Made by a program: the position numbers and the translations under genes. A stretch of 64,000 nt of DNA, taken from assembly GCF_900114355.1 (NCBI RefSeq), contig NZ_FOSS01000001.1, positions 645,386-709,385 on the forward strand. Direction: 5' to 3'. This document shows, in pieces, positions 46,697-55,835 of this stretch; positions within the stretch are counted from its first letter, which is position 1; the number at the start of each line of letters is the position of its first letter. The notes beneath the pieces were generated by a model. It ran no database searches and was not told the DNA's origin. It saw nothing but the letters and a program-made list of their open reading frames with translations. Source of the DNA: Lysobacter sp. cf310. GTDB lineage: Bacteria; Pseudomonadota; Gammaproteobacteria; Xanthomonadales; Xanthomonadaceae.

Positions 46697-46710
46697 TTCA
46701 TCGCGATGAA
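46697..46710 (+). promoter_or_regulatory. Palindrome TTCATCGCGATGAA upstream of metF
   Basis: A perfect 14-bp palindrome that ends 8 bp before the metF ATG and overlaps its ribosome-binding area. It may bind a regulator or fold and block translation. A regulator cannot be named from the sequence alone; methionine-cycle repressors are obvious candidates. Confidence 0.45.
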
Positions 46711-46718
46711 GAGATACT

Positions 46719-47573
46719 ATGGACGCCACTCCGTCGCCTGCCCCGCCCATGCTGCCGATCAGTTTCGAGTTCTATCCGCCCAAGACCGACGAGCAGCGCG
46801 CCCAACTGGACAAGACCGCGGCCAAGCTCAAGGTGCGCAAGCCGCACTACGTGTCCTGCACCTTCGGCGCCGGCGGTTCGACCCTGAGCTACACCCCGGA
46901 CACCGTGCGCCATCTACGCGACGCGCACAGCCTGGACGCCGCGCCGCACCTCTCCTGCGTGGGCGGCACCCGCGCCGAGATCCGCCAGCTGCTGAACCAG
47001 TACCGCGAGATCGGCTGCCGGCGCCTGGTCACCCTGCGCGGCGACCTGCCCTCGGGCATGGCCAGCGCCGGCGACCTGCGCTACGCCAACGAACTGGTCG
47101 AGTTCATCCGCGCCGAAACCGGCGATCACTTCCATATCGAAGTCGCCGCCTATCCGGAAATGCACCCGCAGGCGCGCGACGCGCACAGCGATCTGGAGAA
47201 CTTCAAGCGCAAGGTCCGCGCCGGCGCCAACGGCGCGATCACCCAGTATTTCTACAATGCCGACGCGTACTTCCGTTTCGTCGACGACGTGCGCGCCGCC
47301 GGCATCGAGGTGCCGATCGTGCCGGGCATCATGCCGATCGCCAACTTCAGCCAGCTGCGCCGGTTCTCCGATCTGTGCGGCGCCGAGATCCCGCGCTGGA
47401 TCCAGCAACGCATGATGGCCTACGGCGACGACGTCGACAGCCTGCGCGAGTTCGGCGCCGACGTGGTTGCGCAGCTGTGCCAGCGCCTGATCGACGGCGG
47501 CGCGCCCGGCCTGCACTTCTACACGCTCAACCTGTCCAAGCCGACCCTGAGCGTGCTCTCGCGCCTGAGTTGA
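46719..47573 (+). CDS. metF: 5,10-methylenetetrahydrofolate reductase
   Basis: 284 residues. MetF reduces methylene-THF to methyl-THF for homocysteine remethylation. Motifs: ISFEFYPPKTDEQ, VSCTFGAGGS, CVGGTRAEI, LVTLRGDLP and QYFYNADAYFRFVDDVR; VPIVPGIMPI binds FAD/folate. A later in-frame ATG at 46749 (MLPISFEF) is an alternative start. The palindrome TTCATCGCGATGAA stands directly upstream. Confidence 0.96.
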   Translation: MDATPSPAPPMLPISFEFYPPKTDEQRAQLDKTAAKLKVRKPHYVSCTFGAGGSTLSYTPDTVRHLRDAHSLDAAPHLSCVGGTRAEIRQLLNQYREIGCRRLVTLRGDLPSGMASAGDLRYANELVEFIRAETGDHFHIEVAAYPEMHPQARDAHSDLENFKRKVRAGANGAITQYFYNADAYFRFVDDVRAAGIEVPIVPGIMPIANFSQLRRFSDLCGAEIPRWIQQRMMAYGDDVDSLREFGADVVAQLCQRLIDGGAPGLHFYTLNLSKPTLSVLSRLS

Positions 47574-47682
47574 GCCGGCGTGAGCGCTCCGGTTTGCGCC
47601 GGGGCTGCGTAGGCTGCCGCAGCGTGAACGGACTGCGACCGCCGCACTGTCGCCGGCCAAGCGCCGGCGCTACGCTGCGGCG

Positions 47683-48327
47683 ATGCCTTGGTACGTCCGT
47701 GTCTGCGCCCTAGTCCTGCTGTCGCTCGCGGCCCTGCTGTGGCCGCGCGAAAGCCCGGCGCAGATCCGCCGCTGCGTCGGCCCGGACGGCGCGGCGGTGT
47801 TCACCGACCGCCGCTGCGAGGACATAGGCAGCAGCGACAGCCTTCCTCGTAACCCACCCGGCGCGGCCGCGGCCAAGGGCGGCTACCGCGGCGGCTGCGC
47901 GCGCAGCGTGCAGGACCTGGTGTACCAGATGACCAGCGCCATCGACGCCCACGACGGCAATCGTCTGGCCGGGGTCTACCACTGGACCGGCATGTCCGGC
48001 AGCACCGGTTATTCGGTGCTGGACCGCCTGGAAACCATCGCCCGGCGGCCCTTGGTCGATATCGTGCCGATCATGCCGACCGCGGCCGCACCGCCGGTCG
48101 TGGCGCCGCCGGCGCAGAACCTGGGCTGGGTCGAGGTCGATCCCACGGCCGACGTCGAACCCGGCTCCGAACTCGCACCCGCCGCGCCCGAACCCGAATA
48201 CGTGCCCCAGGCCCGCCGCCTGCCGGTGGCGTTGCGGGTCGAGCAGACCCTGGCCAACGGCAGCACGCCCTCGCACACCGTATTCGGGCTGATCCGGCAC
48301 TTCGGCTGCTGGTGGATCAAGGGCTGA
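47683..48327 (+). CDS. Secreted DUF4124-like protein
   Basis: 214 residues with a signal peptide (MPWYVRVCALVLLSLAALLW, cleaved near SPAQ). Just after it, IRRCVGPDGAAVFTDRRCED is a DUF4124-like motif, a small Cys-pair domain common in Xanthomonads and Pseudomonads. The rest is Pro/Ala-rich and ends HFGCWWIKG. Function unknown. A TACGCT hexamer (47671-47676) lies only 6 nt from the ATG, which might allow leaderless transcription. Confidence 0.75.
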   Translation: MPWYVRVCALVLLSLAALLWPRESPAQIRRCVGPDGAAVFTDRRCEDIGSSDSLPRNPPGAAAAKGGYRGGCARSVQDLVYQMTSAIDAHDGNRLAGVYHWTGMSGSTGYSVLDRLETIARRPLVDIVPIMPTAAAPPVVAPPAQNLGWVEVDPTADVEPGSELAPAAPEPEYVPQARRLPVALRVEQTLANGSTPSHTVFGLIRHFGCWWIKG

Positions 48328-48421
48328 GCGTCGGCACACCCTGAGCGTACCGATGCGTGCGGATGGGCCCGGCCGCGCCGACAGGGCACAATAGCGGTTT
48401 CTCCCCCCACGGAAGCCGGCG

Positions 48422-49336
48422 ATGCAATACCCCGAATGGATCTGGCACAACGGCGCGATCAAGCGCTGGGCCGAAGCCACCACCCACGTGATGTCGCACG
48501 CGCTGCATTACGGCTCGTCGGTGTTCGAAGGCATCCGCAGCTACGACACGCCCAACGGCCCGATGATCTTCCGCCTGAGCGAGCACAACACGCGTTTGTT
48601 CGCCTCGGCCAAGATCTACGACATGCCGATGCCGTACACGCTGGATCAGGTCAACCAGGCCTGCCGCGAGGTGCTCAAGGCCAACAACTACACCACCGAC
48701 TATCTGCGTCCGGTCGCCTACCGCGGCCTGGGCGGCTTCGGCCTGTCCGCCGACACCCCGACCGACATGGCGGTGGCGACCTGGAAGATGGGCCAGTACC
48801 TGGGCGCCAGCGTGCTCGAGCAAGGCATCGACGCCTGCGTGTCGAGCTGGCAGCGTTTCGCGCCGAACACCATTCCGGCCGGCGCCAAGGCCGGCGGCAA
48901 TTATCTGTCGGGCCAGCTGGTCGCGCGCGAAGCGCGGCGCCTGGGCTTCGGCGAAGGCATCGCCCTGGCCTCGACCGGCCTGCTGTCCGAGGGCGCGGGC
49001 GAGAACCTGTTCCTGGTCTTCGACGGCGCGCTGCACACCACCCCGGTCAGCGCTGCGCTGCTCAACGGCATCACCCGCAACACCATCATCACCCTCGCCC
49101 GCGACGCGGGCTACACGGTGGTGGAGCGCGATCTGCCGCGCGAGTACCTGTACCTGTGCGACGAGCTGTTCATGTGCGGCACCGCCGCCGAGATCACCCC
49201 GATCCGTTCGGTCGACGGCCGTCAGGTCGGCGCCGGCAAGCCCGGTCCGGTGACCCAGCGCATGCAGGAACTGTTCTTCGGTCTGTTCAGCGGCAAGACG
49301 CCGGATAAGTACGGCTGGCTCGAACGCGTCGACTGA
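48422..49336 (+). CDS. ilvE: Branched-chain amino acid aminotransferase
   Basis: 304 residues. Fold-type IV PLP enzyme that transfers the amino group between Glu and branched-chain keto acids. HALHYGSSVFEGIRSY is the substrate pocket, and the Schiff-base lysine is Lys156 in PAGAKAGGNYLSG; EGAGENLFLV and FMCGTAAEITPI bind PLP phosphate. CACAAT is a likely -10 ~32 bp upstream and GGAAGCCGGCG the ribosome site. Monocistronic by spacing to the next gene (25 bp), so co-transcription with it is possible. Confidence 0.97.
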   Translation: MQYPEWIWHNGAIKRWAEATTHVMSHALHYGSSVFEGIRSYDTPNGPMIFRLSEHNTRLFASAKIYDMPMPYTLDQVNQACREVLKANNYTTDYLRPVAYRGLGGFGLSADTPTDMAVATWKMGQYLGASVLEQGIDACVSSWQRFAPNTIPAGAKAGGNYLSGQLVAREARRLGFGEGIALASTGLLSEGAGENLFLVFDGALHTTPVSAALLNGITRNTIITLARDAGYTVVERDLPREYLYLCDELFMCGTAAEITPIRSVDGRQVGAGKPGPVTQRMQELFFGLFSGKTPDKYGWLERVD

Positions 49337-49361
49337 GCCGCATCCTCGGGTCACGGCGGCG

Positions 49362-50048
49362 ATGGATTACCGCGAGCGCTACCGCAACGGCGAGCATCGT
49401 CAGGTGACGGCGGAGCTGACGCGGCTGGACCCGCGCAAGGGCGACGCGCGCATGCAGATGCGCGCGGTCGCCGAACTGGCGATGGCGCGGGTGGCGCACA
49501 ACTGCCGGCTGCTCGTCCAGCGCCTGACGGCGCACGGCTATGCCTACTCGGTGTATTGCGACCCGGACGACGGCGGCGGCGTCTCGGCACCCTTGCTCGA
49601 CGCCGATACCGTAGCGCCGGCCATGTTGAAAACTCGGGTCGGCGCGTTGCCGGTCACGCTGGAATGCTTCTGGCAGGCGATGGGCGGGGTCGCGCTCACC
49701 GGCACGCACCCCGATTTCCCCGACATGCTCGATCCTCTGGTGGTCTACCCGGCCGAGGCGCTGCTGGAAGAATCGGAGCAGGCCGAACGCGAGGACGACG
49801 GCCTGTTCCACCTGGCGCTGTCGCCGGACGATTACCACAAGGACAACGTCAGCGGCGGCGCGCCCTACTCGGTGGCCCTGCCGCAGGACGGCTTCGACTT
49901 CGTGTTGTTGTACGAATCGCGCGAAGCCTATTTCCTCGACTACCTGCGCGACGTCATCCTGCATCGCGGCGGTTTCGGCGCGCTGGACGCCCAAGCCGCC
50001 GGCGGCGTGCCGCTGAACGCGCTCACCGAAGGGCTGCTGCCGTTCTGA
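49362..50048 (+). CDS. Protein of unknown function after ilvE
   Basis: 228 residues, no signal peptide and no membrane helix. I do not recognise a domain with certainty. Acidic and hydrophobic patches alternate (LALSPDDYHKDNVSGGAPYSV, FDFVLLYESREAYFLDYLRDV). It resembles SMI1/KNR4-like proteins loosely, as these also end in a region of this type, but I would not rely on that. It begins 25 bp after ilvE and converges with the histidine kinase gene. Confidence 0.7.
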   Translation: MDYRERYRNGEHRQVTAELTRLDPRKGDARMQMRAVAELAMARVAHNCRLLVQRLTAHGYAYSVYCDPDDGGGVSAPLLDADTVAPAMLKTRVGALPVTLECFWQAMGGVALTGTHPDFPDMLDPLVVYPAEALLEESEQAEREDDGLFHLALSPDDYHKDNVSGGAPYSVALPQDGFDFVLLYESREAYFLDYLRDVILHRGGFGALDAQAAGGVPLNALTEGLLPF

Positions 50049-50069
50049 GCGACGACGACGCTCGGCGTT

Positions 50070-51419
50070 TCAGCCGACGAGCGCGGTCGAACCGCCGAAG
50101 CTCAGCGTGGCCACCACGCCCTTCTCCTCGCCCGGCTTGACCCGCACGTCCCAGCCGTAGAGCTCGCACAGCCGGCGCACGATCGACAGGCCGATGCCGC
50201 CGCCCTGCGAATGGCCGGCGTGGGTGCCGCGGTAGCCGCGCTCGAACAGCTTGGCCGCGTCCTCGGCGCTGAGACCGGGCCCGGAATCGATCACCTCCAC
50301 CCAGCGCGGATGCAGGCGCACGATCACCTCGCCCTGCGTGGTGTACTTGACCGCGTTGCCGATCAGATTGCCCAGCGCCACCGCGACCGCGGCTTCCGGC
50401 GCGTCCACCACCAGGCCACGCTCGCCTTCCACGCGCAGGTCCAGCGGTTTGCCGGCGAGCTGGGCGCGGTGCGCATCCAGCAACTGTTCGGACAGGCGTG
50501 CGATGTCGGTGGCGCCGTGGCCGCGCTCGTTGCGCGACAGCAGCAGCAAGGCGCTGATCAGGTCGGTGCACTGCTGCTCGGCGCGCTGGATGCGCGCCAG
50601 GCGGACGCGGGTCTTCTCGTCCAGGTCCGAACGCGTGAGCAGCAGTTCGACCGCGCCCTTGATCACCGCCAGCGGCGTGCGCAGCTCGTGGCTGACGTCG
50701 GCGTTGAACTCGCGATCGCGCTGGACCACGTCGGTGAGGCGCTCGGCGTAATCGTCCAGGGCCTTGGCGAGCTCGCCGACCTCGTCGTCGGGGAAGTGCG
50801 TGGCCAGTCCTTCGGGCTGCGAAGCTCGACCGGATAGGCGCAGGCGGCGCGCGAGTTCCGACACCGGACTCATCACGCGCGAGGCCGCCCACCAGCCGAC
50901 CAGCAGCGACAGCAGGGTGAACACCAGCACCGAGCCGTAGATGGCGCGGTTGAATTGCTGTTCGCCGCGCGTGGTCGAGCTCATGTCGTAGGCGAGGAAG
51001 AACCAGGCGTTGGGCGTCTTGCGCACCGCGAGCTTGTAGGCGAAGGACTCGCCGTTCTCGTCCTGGCCGCGCAGGCCGTGGATGCCGTCCTTGAGCTCGA
51101 ACCACTCAGGACGGTTCACCCGCACCGAGTCGAACTTGTCCGGGGTGTAGACGAAGGCGCGGATCTGATCGACCGCGAACTCGGGATTCTTCGGGTCCTT
51201 CTCGAACTGCAACGCGAACTGGGTGATGTTGCGGTTCATCACGTCCTCGACCAGCGCGTTCTCGACCCGGGTGCGGGTCCAATTGGTCGCGAACGCGAAC
51301 ATGGTCGTCAGCCCGAAGCCGAGCAGGACGAAGGACAGAATGATGCGGCTGCGCAAGCGCCGCCGGTAGCGAACCCGTTTCTTGCGCCGCTCGGGCGCGG
51401 GCGATTCCCCTGTCGCCAC
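50070..51419 (-). CDS. colS: Sensor histidine kinase, ColS-like
   Basis: 449 residues. Two membrane helices (~26-45 and ~160-179) flank a ~110-residue periplasmic sensor, then a HAMP-like linker. The kinase core has DVSHELRTPLAVIKG with His244, the N box (LIGNAVKYT), DSGPGLSAEDAAKLF and the G2 box (GGGIGLSIVRRL). In Xanthomonas and Pseudomonas ColRS responds to Zn, Fe and envelope stress. The gene starts 4 bp after the response-regulator gene; assignment to ColS is by regulator similarity and order. Confidence 0.85.
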   Translation of the reverse strand: MATGESPAPERRKKRVRYRRRLRSRIILSFVLLGFGLTTMFAFATNWTRTRVENALVEDVMNRNITQFALQFEKDPKNPEFAVDQIRAFVYTPDKFDSVRVNRPEWFELKDGIHGLRGQDENGESFAYKLAVRKTPNAWFFLAYDMSSTTRGEQQFNRAIYGSVLVFTLLSLLVGWWAASRVMSPVSELARRLRLSGRASQPEGLATHFPDDEVGELAKALDDYAERLTDVVQRDREFNADVSHELRTPLAVIKGAVELLLTRSDLDEKTRVRLARIQRAEQQCTDLISALLLLSRNERGHGATDIARLSEQLLDAHRAQLAGKPLDLRVEGERGLVVDAPEAAVAVALGNLIGNAVKYTTQGEVIVRLHPRWVEVIDSGPGLSAEDAAKLFERGYRGTHAGHSQGGGIGLSIVRRLCELYGWDVRVKPGEEKGVVATLSFGGSTALVG

Positions 51420-51423
51420 GCGA

Positions 51424-52104
51424 TCAACCGTTCTCGGGCGCCGCGATGCGGTAGCCGATGCCGTGGCGGGTCTGGATCAGCGGCGTGTCGAAGGGCTTGT
51501 CGACCACTGCGCGCAGGCCGTGGATGTGCACGCGCAGGCTGTCGGAGTCGGGCAGTTCCTCGCCCCACACGCGGGTTTCCAGTTCCTGGCGCGTGACCAC
51601 CGCCGGCGAGGCTTCCATCAGCGCCTGCAGGATCTTCAGCGCGGTCGGGTTGAGCTGCAGCAACTTGCCCTGGCGACGCACTTCCAGCGTGTCCAGGTTG
51701 TATTCCAGATCGGCGGCGTTGAGCACCCGCGTCTGCACGCCGCGGCCGCGGCGCGAGAGCGCGTTCAAGCGCACCTCGACTTCCTGCAGGGCGAAGGGCT
51801 TGATCAGATAGTCGTCGGCGCCGGAGTCGAAACCGGCCAGCTTGTTGTCGAGGCTGTCGCGCGCGGTCAGCATCAGCACCGGGGTCTGCTTGCGCGCTTC
51901 GTTGCGTAGCTTGCGGCAGACCTCCAAACCGTCCAGGCCGGGCAGATTCAGATCGAGCACGATCGCGTCGAAGTCGTGCACCACCGCCAGGTGCAATCCG
52001 GTGATGCCATCGGCGGCGAAGTCCACGGTGTGGCCGCGGTCTTCGAGAAAATCGCCGAGATTGGCGGCAATGTCCTGGTTGTCTTCGATTACGAGGATGC
52101 GCAT
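51424..52104 (-). CDS. colR: OmpR-family response regulator, ColR-like
   Basis: 226 residues from MRILVIEDNQDIAANLGDF; a 14-residue upstream extension is not credible. The receiver domain has the phosphoacceptor Asp51 (AIVLDLNLPGLDG) and Lys in YLIKPFALQEVE; the winged-helix DNA-binding domain (from ~125) has RVWGEELPDSDSLRVHI and LIQTRHGIGYRI. The sequence follows Xanthomonas ColR closely from memory of that family. It is first in the operon; the kinase gene follows after 4 bp. Confidence 0.88.
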   Translation of the reverse strand: MRILVIEDNQDIAANLGDFLEDRGHTVDFAADGITGLHLAVVHDFDAIVLDLNLPGLDGLEVCRKLRNEARKQTPVLMLTARDSLDNKLAGFDSGADDYLIKPFALQEVEVRLNALSRRGRGVQTRVLNAADLEYNLDTLEVRRQGKLLQLNPTALKILQALMEASPAVVTRQELETRVWGEELPDSDSLRVHIHGLRAVVDKPFDTPLIQTRHGIGYRIAAPENG

Positions 52105-52591
52105 TGGACCTTCCTGTTTGAGCCTTCGACCCGAGAGTCGCGGCAAGGTTCCTGAATTGATGGCGGCGACGCGCGTCGGCCGTAGCGAACACGAGGCGGC
52201 GAGACTCCCGATTCTGCCAGAGCCCGCGCTGTGCGCTTCTCACTCGCTCATGACGGGCCGCACCGGCAAACAAAGGCCCAAGCGCGGGGCCACCGCGCCT
52301 GGGCCAAAAGGGTATTGCCCCGATTACCGTAACCTGCTTCGACCAGATCGCTGACTTGGAAGAGCGGCAGTGCTGCGGTCCGGACACGCTACGCGGAAAT
52401 CGATTAAACGGCTGTTAAAACGAATATTAATTATTTGTTAAAAGCAACCTGAAATCGCGTTTCGTTCAGGTCTCTGCCGACGCCGCTGGCAAAGCCCGGG
52501 ACGTCCGGCAGGGGGCGATGGCCGACGAATCAGACGGTTACCGGGCGTTCGCGGCAGATCGCGGCAAAACGCGAAAATGAGCAGCTCGTCA
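52105..52591. other. Intergenic region upstream of the ColRS-like operon
   Basis: 487 bp without a supported gene, between convergent ends of nothing: to the left the colR-like start, to the right the rimK stop. It includes an A/T-rich block, GTTAAAACGAATATTAATTA near 52415, which is unusual in this genome and a likely promoter area for colR or a horizontally used spacer. No hairpin terminator for rimK was clear. Confidence 0.5.
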
Positions 52592-53500
52592 CTATTTCTT
52601 GGCTGCCGCCCGTCGGGCCGAATGCCGCTTGGTGCGGCCGGCGACGTAGGCGATGACTTCCCCGGCCACGTCCACCCCGCTGGCCTCCTCGATGCCCTCC
52701 AGGCCGGGCGAGGCGTTGACCTCCAGCACCAGCGGGCCGCGATCGGAGCGGATCAGATCGACGCCGGCCACGCCCAGACCGAGCACGCGCGCGGCGCGGA
52801 TTGCCACGTCCTGCTCGGCCGCGCTGGCCTTGACGCCCTTGGCGGTGCCGCCGCGATGCAGGTTGGAACGAAAATCCCCCTTAGGCGCTTGCCGCTTCAT
52901 CGCCGCGACCACCTTGCCGCCGACCACGAAGCAGCGCAGGTCCGCGCCCTTGGCCTCGGCGATGAACTCCTGCACCAGGAAGTTGGCGTACAGACCGCGC
53001 AGCGCCTCGATCACGCCGCGCGAGGCCGACAGCTTCTCGGTCAGCATCACGCCGGCGCCCTGGGTGCCCTCGTTGAGCTTGATCACGTGCGGCGGGGGGC
53101 CGAGCATCGACAGCAGGTCGGCGGTGTCGTCGGGGTTGTCGCCGAACACCGTCGCCGGCAGGCCGATGTGCTCGGCGGCCAGCAGCTGGTGGCTGCGCAA
53201 CTTGTCGCGCGCGCGCAGGATCGCGTCGGAGGAGTTCGGGGTGTAGGTGCCCATCAGCTCGAACTGGCGCAGCACCGCCGAGCCGTAGCGCGTGATCGAG
53301 GCGCCCACGCGCGGGATCACCGCGTGGTAGCCGGCGATCTCGCGGCCCTTGTAGTGCATCTCGAAGCCGTCCGAATCGATGCGCATGTAGCAGCGCAGCG
53401 GGTCCAGCACGCGCACGCTGTGGCCGTGCTGGCGCGCGGCTTCGACCAGGCGCCGGGTCGAGTAGAGCTTGGTGTTGCGCGACAGGATCGCGAGCTTCAT
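52592..53500 (-). CDS. rimK: RimK-type alpha-L-glutamate ligase
   Basis: 302 residues of the ATP-grasp fold: [32 protein letters not shown] (ATP loop), [22 protein letters not shown] and [19 protein letters not shown] with the Mg ligands. RimK adds glutamate residues to the C-terminus of ribosomal protein S6 and affects adaptation in other gammaproteobacteria. The start overlaps the end of the retropepsin-like gene (ATGA); in Pseudomonas a similar protease (RimB) neighbours rimK and reverses or trims the modification. Confidence 0.95.
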   Translation of the reverse strand: MKLAILSRNTKLYSTRRLVEAARQHGHSVRVLDPLRCYMRIDSDGFEMHYKGREIAGYHAVIPRVGASITRYGSAVLRQFELMGTYTPNSSDAILRARDKLRSHQLLAAEHIGLPATVFGDNPDDTADLLSMLGPPPHVIKLNEGTQGAGVMLTEKLSASRGVIEALRGLYANFLVQEFIAEAKGADLRCFVVGGKVVAAMKRQAPKGDFRSNLHRGGTAKGVKASAAEQDVAIRAARVLGLGVAGVDLIRSDRGPLVLEVNASPGLEGIEEASGVDVAGEVIAYVAGRTKRHSARRAAAKK

Positions 53501-53967
53501 GACTGGGGGGTGTCCGAATGGGATGCGGCAGGATTGGGCGCCGCCTTGCCGTGCAGGAACGAGCGAGCCGGATCGACCGTGAACACTCGTGCCATCGCGG
53601 TGCGGCCGAGCAGCATGGGGAAACGCATGCCACGACGATCCGCGAGGTTTATTTCAATTTCGCGTTCGACCCCGGCCAGACGCAGGCCGGTGCGCACGAA
53701 CACGCGCTCGCCGCGGTGGCCGCCGGAGTCGGTGACGACGCGTTCGTCGTGGATCGGCGCCAGGCATTCCACCACTTCCGCCCCGACCGCGCCGGGGCTG
53801 AGGCGGAAGCCTACCCAGGGTGCGCCGCCTTCGCTGAAGCGCCACTGCGCGTCGACATGCAACGCCGAGCTGCGCGCGCCGCTGTCGATCTTCGCGCGCA
53901 GGGCGGCCACGCCCAGACCGGGCATCGCCACCCATTCCCGCCAACCGAGCACGATACGGGCTGCCAT
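53497..53967 (-). CDS. rimB: RimB-like retropepsin-family (DUF785) protease
   Basis: 156 residues. The sequence [17 protein letters not shown] contains the DSG/AR aspartyl-protease-type motif of the ATP-dependent zinc protease family, with [11 protein letters not shown] and [11 protein letters not shown] as flanking strands. A ~20-residue tail ([19 protein letters not shown]) is poorly conserved. RimB removes glutamates added by RimK in Pseudomonas. It ends by overlapping rimK (ATGA). Confidence 0.88.
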   Translation of the reverse strand: MAARIVLGWREWVAMPGLGVAALRAKIDSGARSSALHVDAQWRFSEGGAPWVGFRLSPGAVGAEVVECLAPIHDERVVTDSGGHRGERVFVRTGLRLAGVEREIEINLADRRGMRFPMLLGRTAMARVFTVDPARSFLHGKAAPNPAASHSDTPQS

Positions 53968-54310
53968 CGCGTCTCCGCTGCGTCGAGGTCGCCCTCAAGA
54001 AAAAACAGCGGCCGTCCGGATCAGGGGACGCGCCGCCGTCGCTGTCGGATCGGGCACGCCATCGCGGCGCGCATCGAGCCGTGGATGAGGGTGCGTACGA
54101 CAGGACTGAACCCGTCGTATCCCTGGTCGAGCGCGATCGTTTGCTTAACGATCGGCCGCACCGGGAACCGTACCCGACACCACGTCCATAGCCTACCTCA
54201 ACACCGCTGGGGACCTCCAGCGACGGCCCAGGGCGGTCCGCTTCGCACGCACGGACCGAAGCGGCACGCAGCGCGCAAGCGATACCGCCGTCGACCGCAT
54301 GGCGGCCGAG
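53968..54310. other. Intergenic region between rimB-like and GFA genes
   Basis: 343 bp. Read on the minus strand, an imperfect CAGCGACGGC/GGCCGCTG hairpin is followed by TTTTTT (53999-54045), a possible terminator of the GFA gene ~270 bp further up. No gene is supported. Confidence 0.45.
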
Positions 54311-54724
54311 CTATACCGGCATGCCATCGAACTGCGGCAGGTTCGGATCCACACGATCCCAGGCATGGCCGCGCGCGCGATACGTGACCATTTGCGGCCG
54401 ATAACGGCCGGGGTCGTCGAGACTGGCCGCATGCACGGTGAACACGTCGGGCATGGCCGAGAAGGTCAGATAGACCGGCGATCCGCAGGTGGGACAGAAC
54501 GCGCGCGTCTTGGCGTTGCCGCTGTCGCCGAGCAGATCCCAGTGCGTGGCCGCGCCGCTGAGTTTCACCTGCGCTCGGTTCGGGAACGAGAGGTACGAGC
54601 CGTGCCCGGTGCCGCTCTTGCGCTGGCAGTCGCGGCACTGGCAATCGTTCATCGCCAAAGGTTCGCCGGAGATTTCGTAACGGATCGCGCCGCAGGCGCA
54701 ACCGCCGGTGTAAGGCTCGCTCAT
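54311..54724 (-). CDS. GFA family protein (glutathione-dependent formaldehyde-activating type)
   Basis: 137 residues. The zinc ligands of the family are visible: GGCACGAIRYEI (CxC), NDCQCRDCQRKSG (CxxCxxC) and AFCPTCGSPVYLTF (CxxC). Members bind zinc; only a few catalyse glutathione-formaldehyde condensation. The start at 54724 is supported by MSEPYTGGCACG; an upstream 30-residue extension lacks family features. It follows the SRPBCC gene by 20 bp on the same strand. Confidence 0.92.
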   Translation of the reverse strand: MSEPYTGGCACGAIRYEISGEPLAMNDCQCRDCQRKSGTGHGSYLSFPNRAQVKLSGAATHWDLLGDSGNAKTRAFCPTCGSPVYLTFSAMPDVFTVHAASLDDPGRYRPQMVTYRARGHAWDRVDPNLPQFDGMPV

Positions 54725-54744
54725 GTTCGTATCCAGATTGCGCT

Positions 54745-55227
54745 TCAGTGCAGGGAAGTCGGCGGCGCTTGTTCGGCCGCGACGCTGTCGAGCTGTTTGA
54801 ACACCTTCGGCCAACCCTCGCTGAGGTTGCGGTAGGTGGCGTCGTTGCTGGGCGCGACGAAACCGGCGTGGACCAGGCGCAGGCGCGTGCCGCCGTCGGC
54901 CGGCGACAGGTCGAAACTCACCACGGTGTCCAACAAGGCACCGTAGCCGACGTTGCTGGCGTGGCCGCTCCGCCAGGCGAACGCGAGGCGCCGGTTCGGG
55001 CTCACCTCCAACACCTCGCAGTGGATCACGCCGTCCCAGGCGCCGCCGGGCGTGGTCTGGAAGGTGAAGCGCTGGCCGACCACCGCTTCGAATCCGCTCG
55101 GCGGCATCAGCCAGCGCGCCATCAGCGCGCCGCTGGTCAGCGTGGCCCAGAGGATCTCCGGCGCGTGCGGAAACACCTCGTCCAGCACGATCGCCTGGGT
55201 GGCGGTCTGCGATGCCGCGTCGTTCAT
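54745..55227 (-). CDS. SRPBCC/AHSA1 family protein
   Basis: 160 residues of START/Bet v1-like fold: VFPHAPEILWATLTSGALMARWLMPP is the AHSA1 N-terminal signature, and GGTRLRLVHAGF and YRNLSEGWPKVFKQLD form the long last strand and helix. Such proteins bind hydrophobic ligands; the role is not known. Typical partner of ArsR-type regulators encoded just upstream, with which it overlaps by ATGA. Confidence 0.9.
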   Translation of the reverse strand: MNDAASQTATQAIVLDEVFPHAPEILWATLTSGALMARWLMPPSGFEAVVGQRFTFQTTPGGAWDGVIHCEVLEVSPNRRLAFAWRSGHASNVGYGALLDTVVSFDLSPADGGTRLRLVHAGFVAPSNDATYRNLSEGWPKVFKQLDSVAAEQAPPTSLH

Positions 55228-55553
55228 GGGTCGATTTCCTTCAAGAGAGTGCGCAGGCTGGCGAAGCGTTCGCGCCAGAACACGCCGTAATGGCTCATCC
55301 AATCGACCAGCGGCGCCAGGCCTTCGGGTTGCGCGCGGTAGTAGACGTTGCGGCCCTCGGGTCGCTCGATCACCAGTCCGGCCAGCTTCAAGGATTTGAG
55401 GTGCTGGGAAATGGCGCCCTGCGTCACCCCGCTGCCGCGTGTGAGCTCGGCCACGGTGATCTCGTCGCTGCCGACGATGCGCTCGAACACGGCGCGACGA
55501 GTGGGATCGGCGAGCGAGCGCATGACGGCGTCGATGGGGGCGGCTTGGGTCAT
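55224..55553 (-). CDS. ArsR-family transcriptional regulator
   Basis: 109 residues. Winged helix: PTRRAVFERIVGSDEITVAEL, then recognition helix GVTQGAISQHLKSLKLAGLV and wing ERPEGRNVYYRAQPEG. Metal-site cysteines are absent, so it belongs to the metal-free ArsR group that often regulates an SRPBCC partner gene. It heads a three-gene operon (regulator, SRPBCC, GFA). Confidence 0.92.
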   Translation of the reverse strand: MTQAAPIDAVMRSLADPTRRAVFERIVGSDEITVAELTRGSGVTQGAISQHLKSLKLAGLVIERPEGRNVYYRAQPEGLAPLVDWMSHYGVFWRERFASLRTLLKEIDP

Positions 55554-55575
55554 GGATAAACATTAGCTCTCGCTT

Positions 55576-55589
55576 ATTGATTAGTCAAT
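55576..55589 (-). promoter_or_regulatory. Candidate operator for the ArsR-type regulator
   Basis: ATTGATTAGTCAAT is an inverted repeat (ATTGA...TCAAT) 23 bp upstream of the regulator start, within an A/T-rich block that stands out from this genome (TTAGTCAATACTAATATTTA). The block probably includes the promoter, and self-regulation is the expected mode. Confidence 0.55.
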
Positions 55590-55835
55590 ACTAATATTTA
55601 ATTGATGCCCAGGCCATTGATTTACATGGCATTAGTCGACGCCAGGATGGAGGCCGTACGCACTTCGATCGGCGCACGCCGCAACGCGCAGCCGCGGACC
55701 GGCCGGCGCGGGCAAACGCAGGCAGCGGCCCGATCGCGGATCGGCCGCAGCGTCTGAAATGAAGAAACGAAGGCTCGCGCGGAAGGCGGTTCGAGCTTCG
55801 CGATTACCCGTCTACGAACGTCGGGCAAGAGATCG

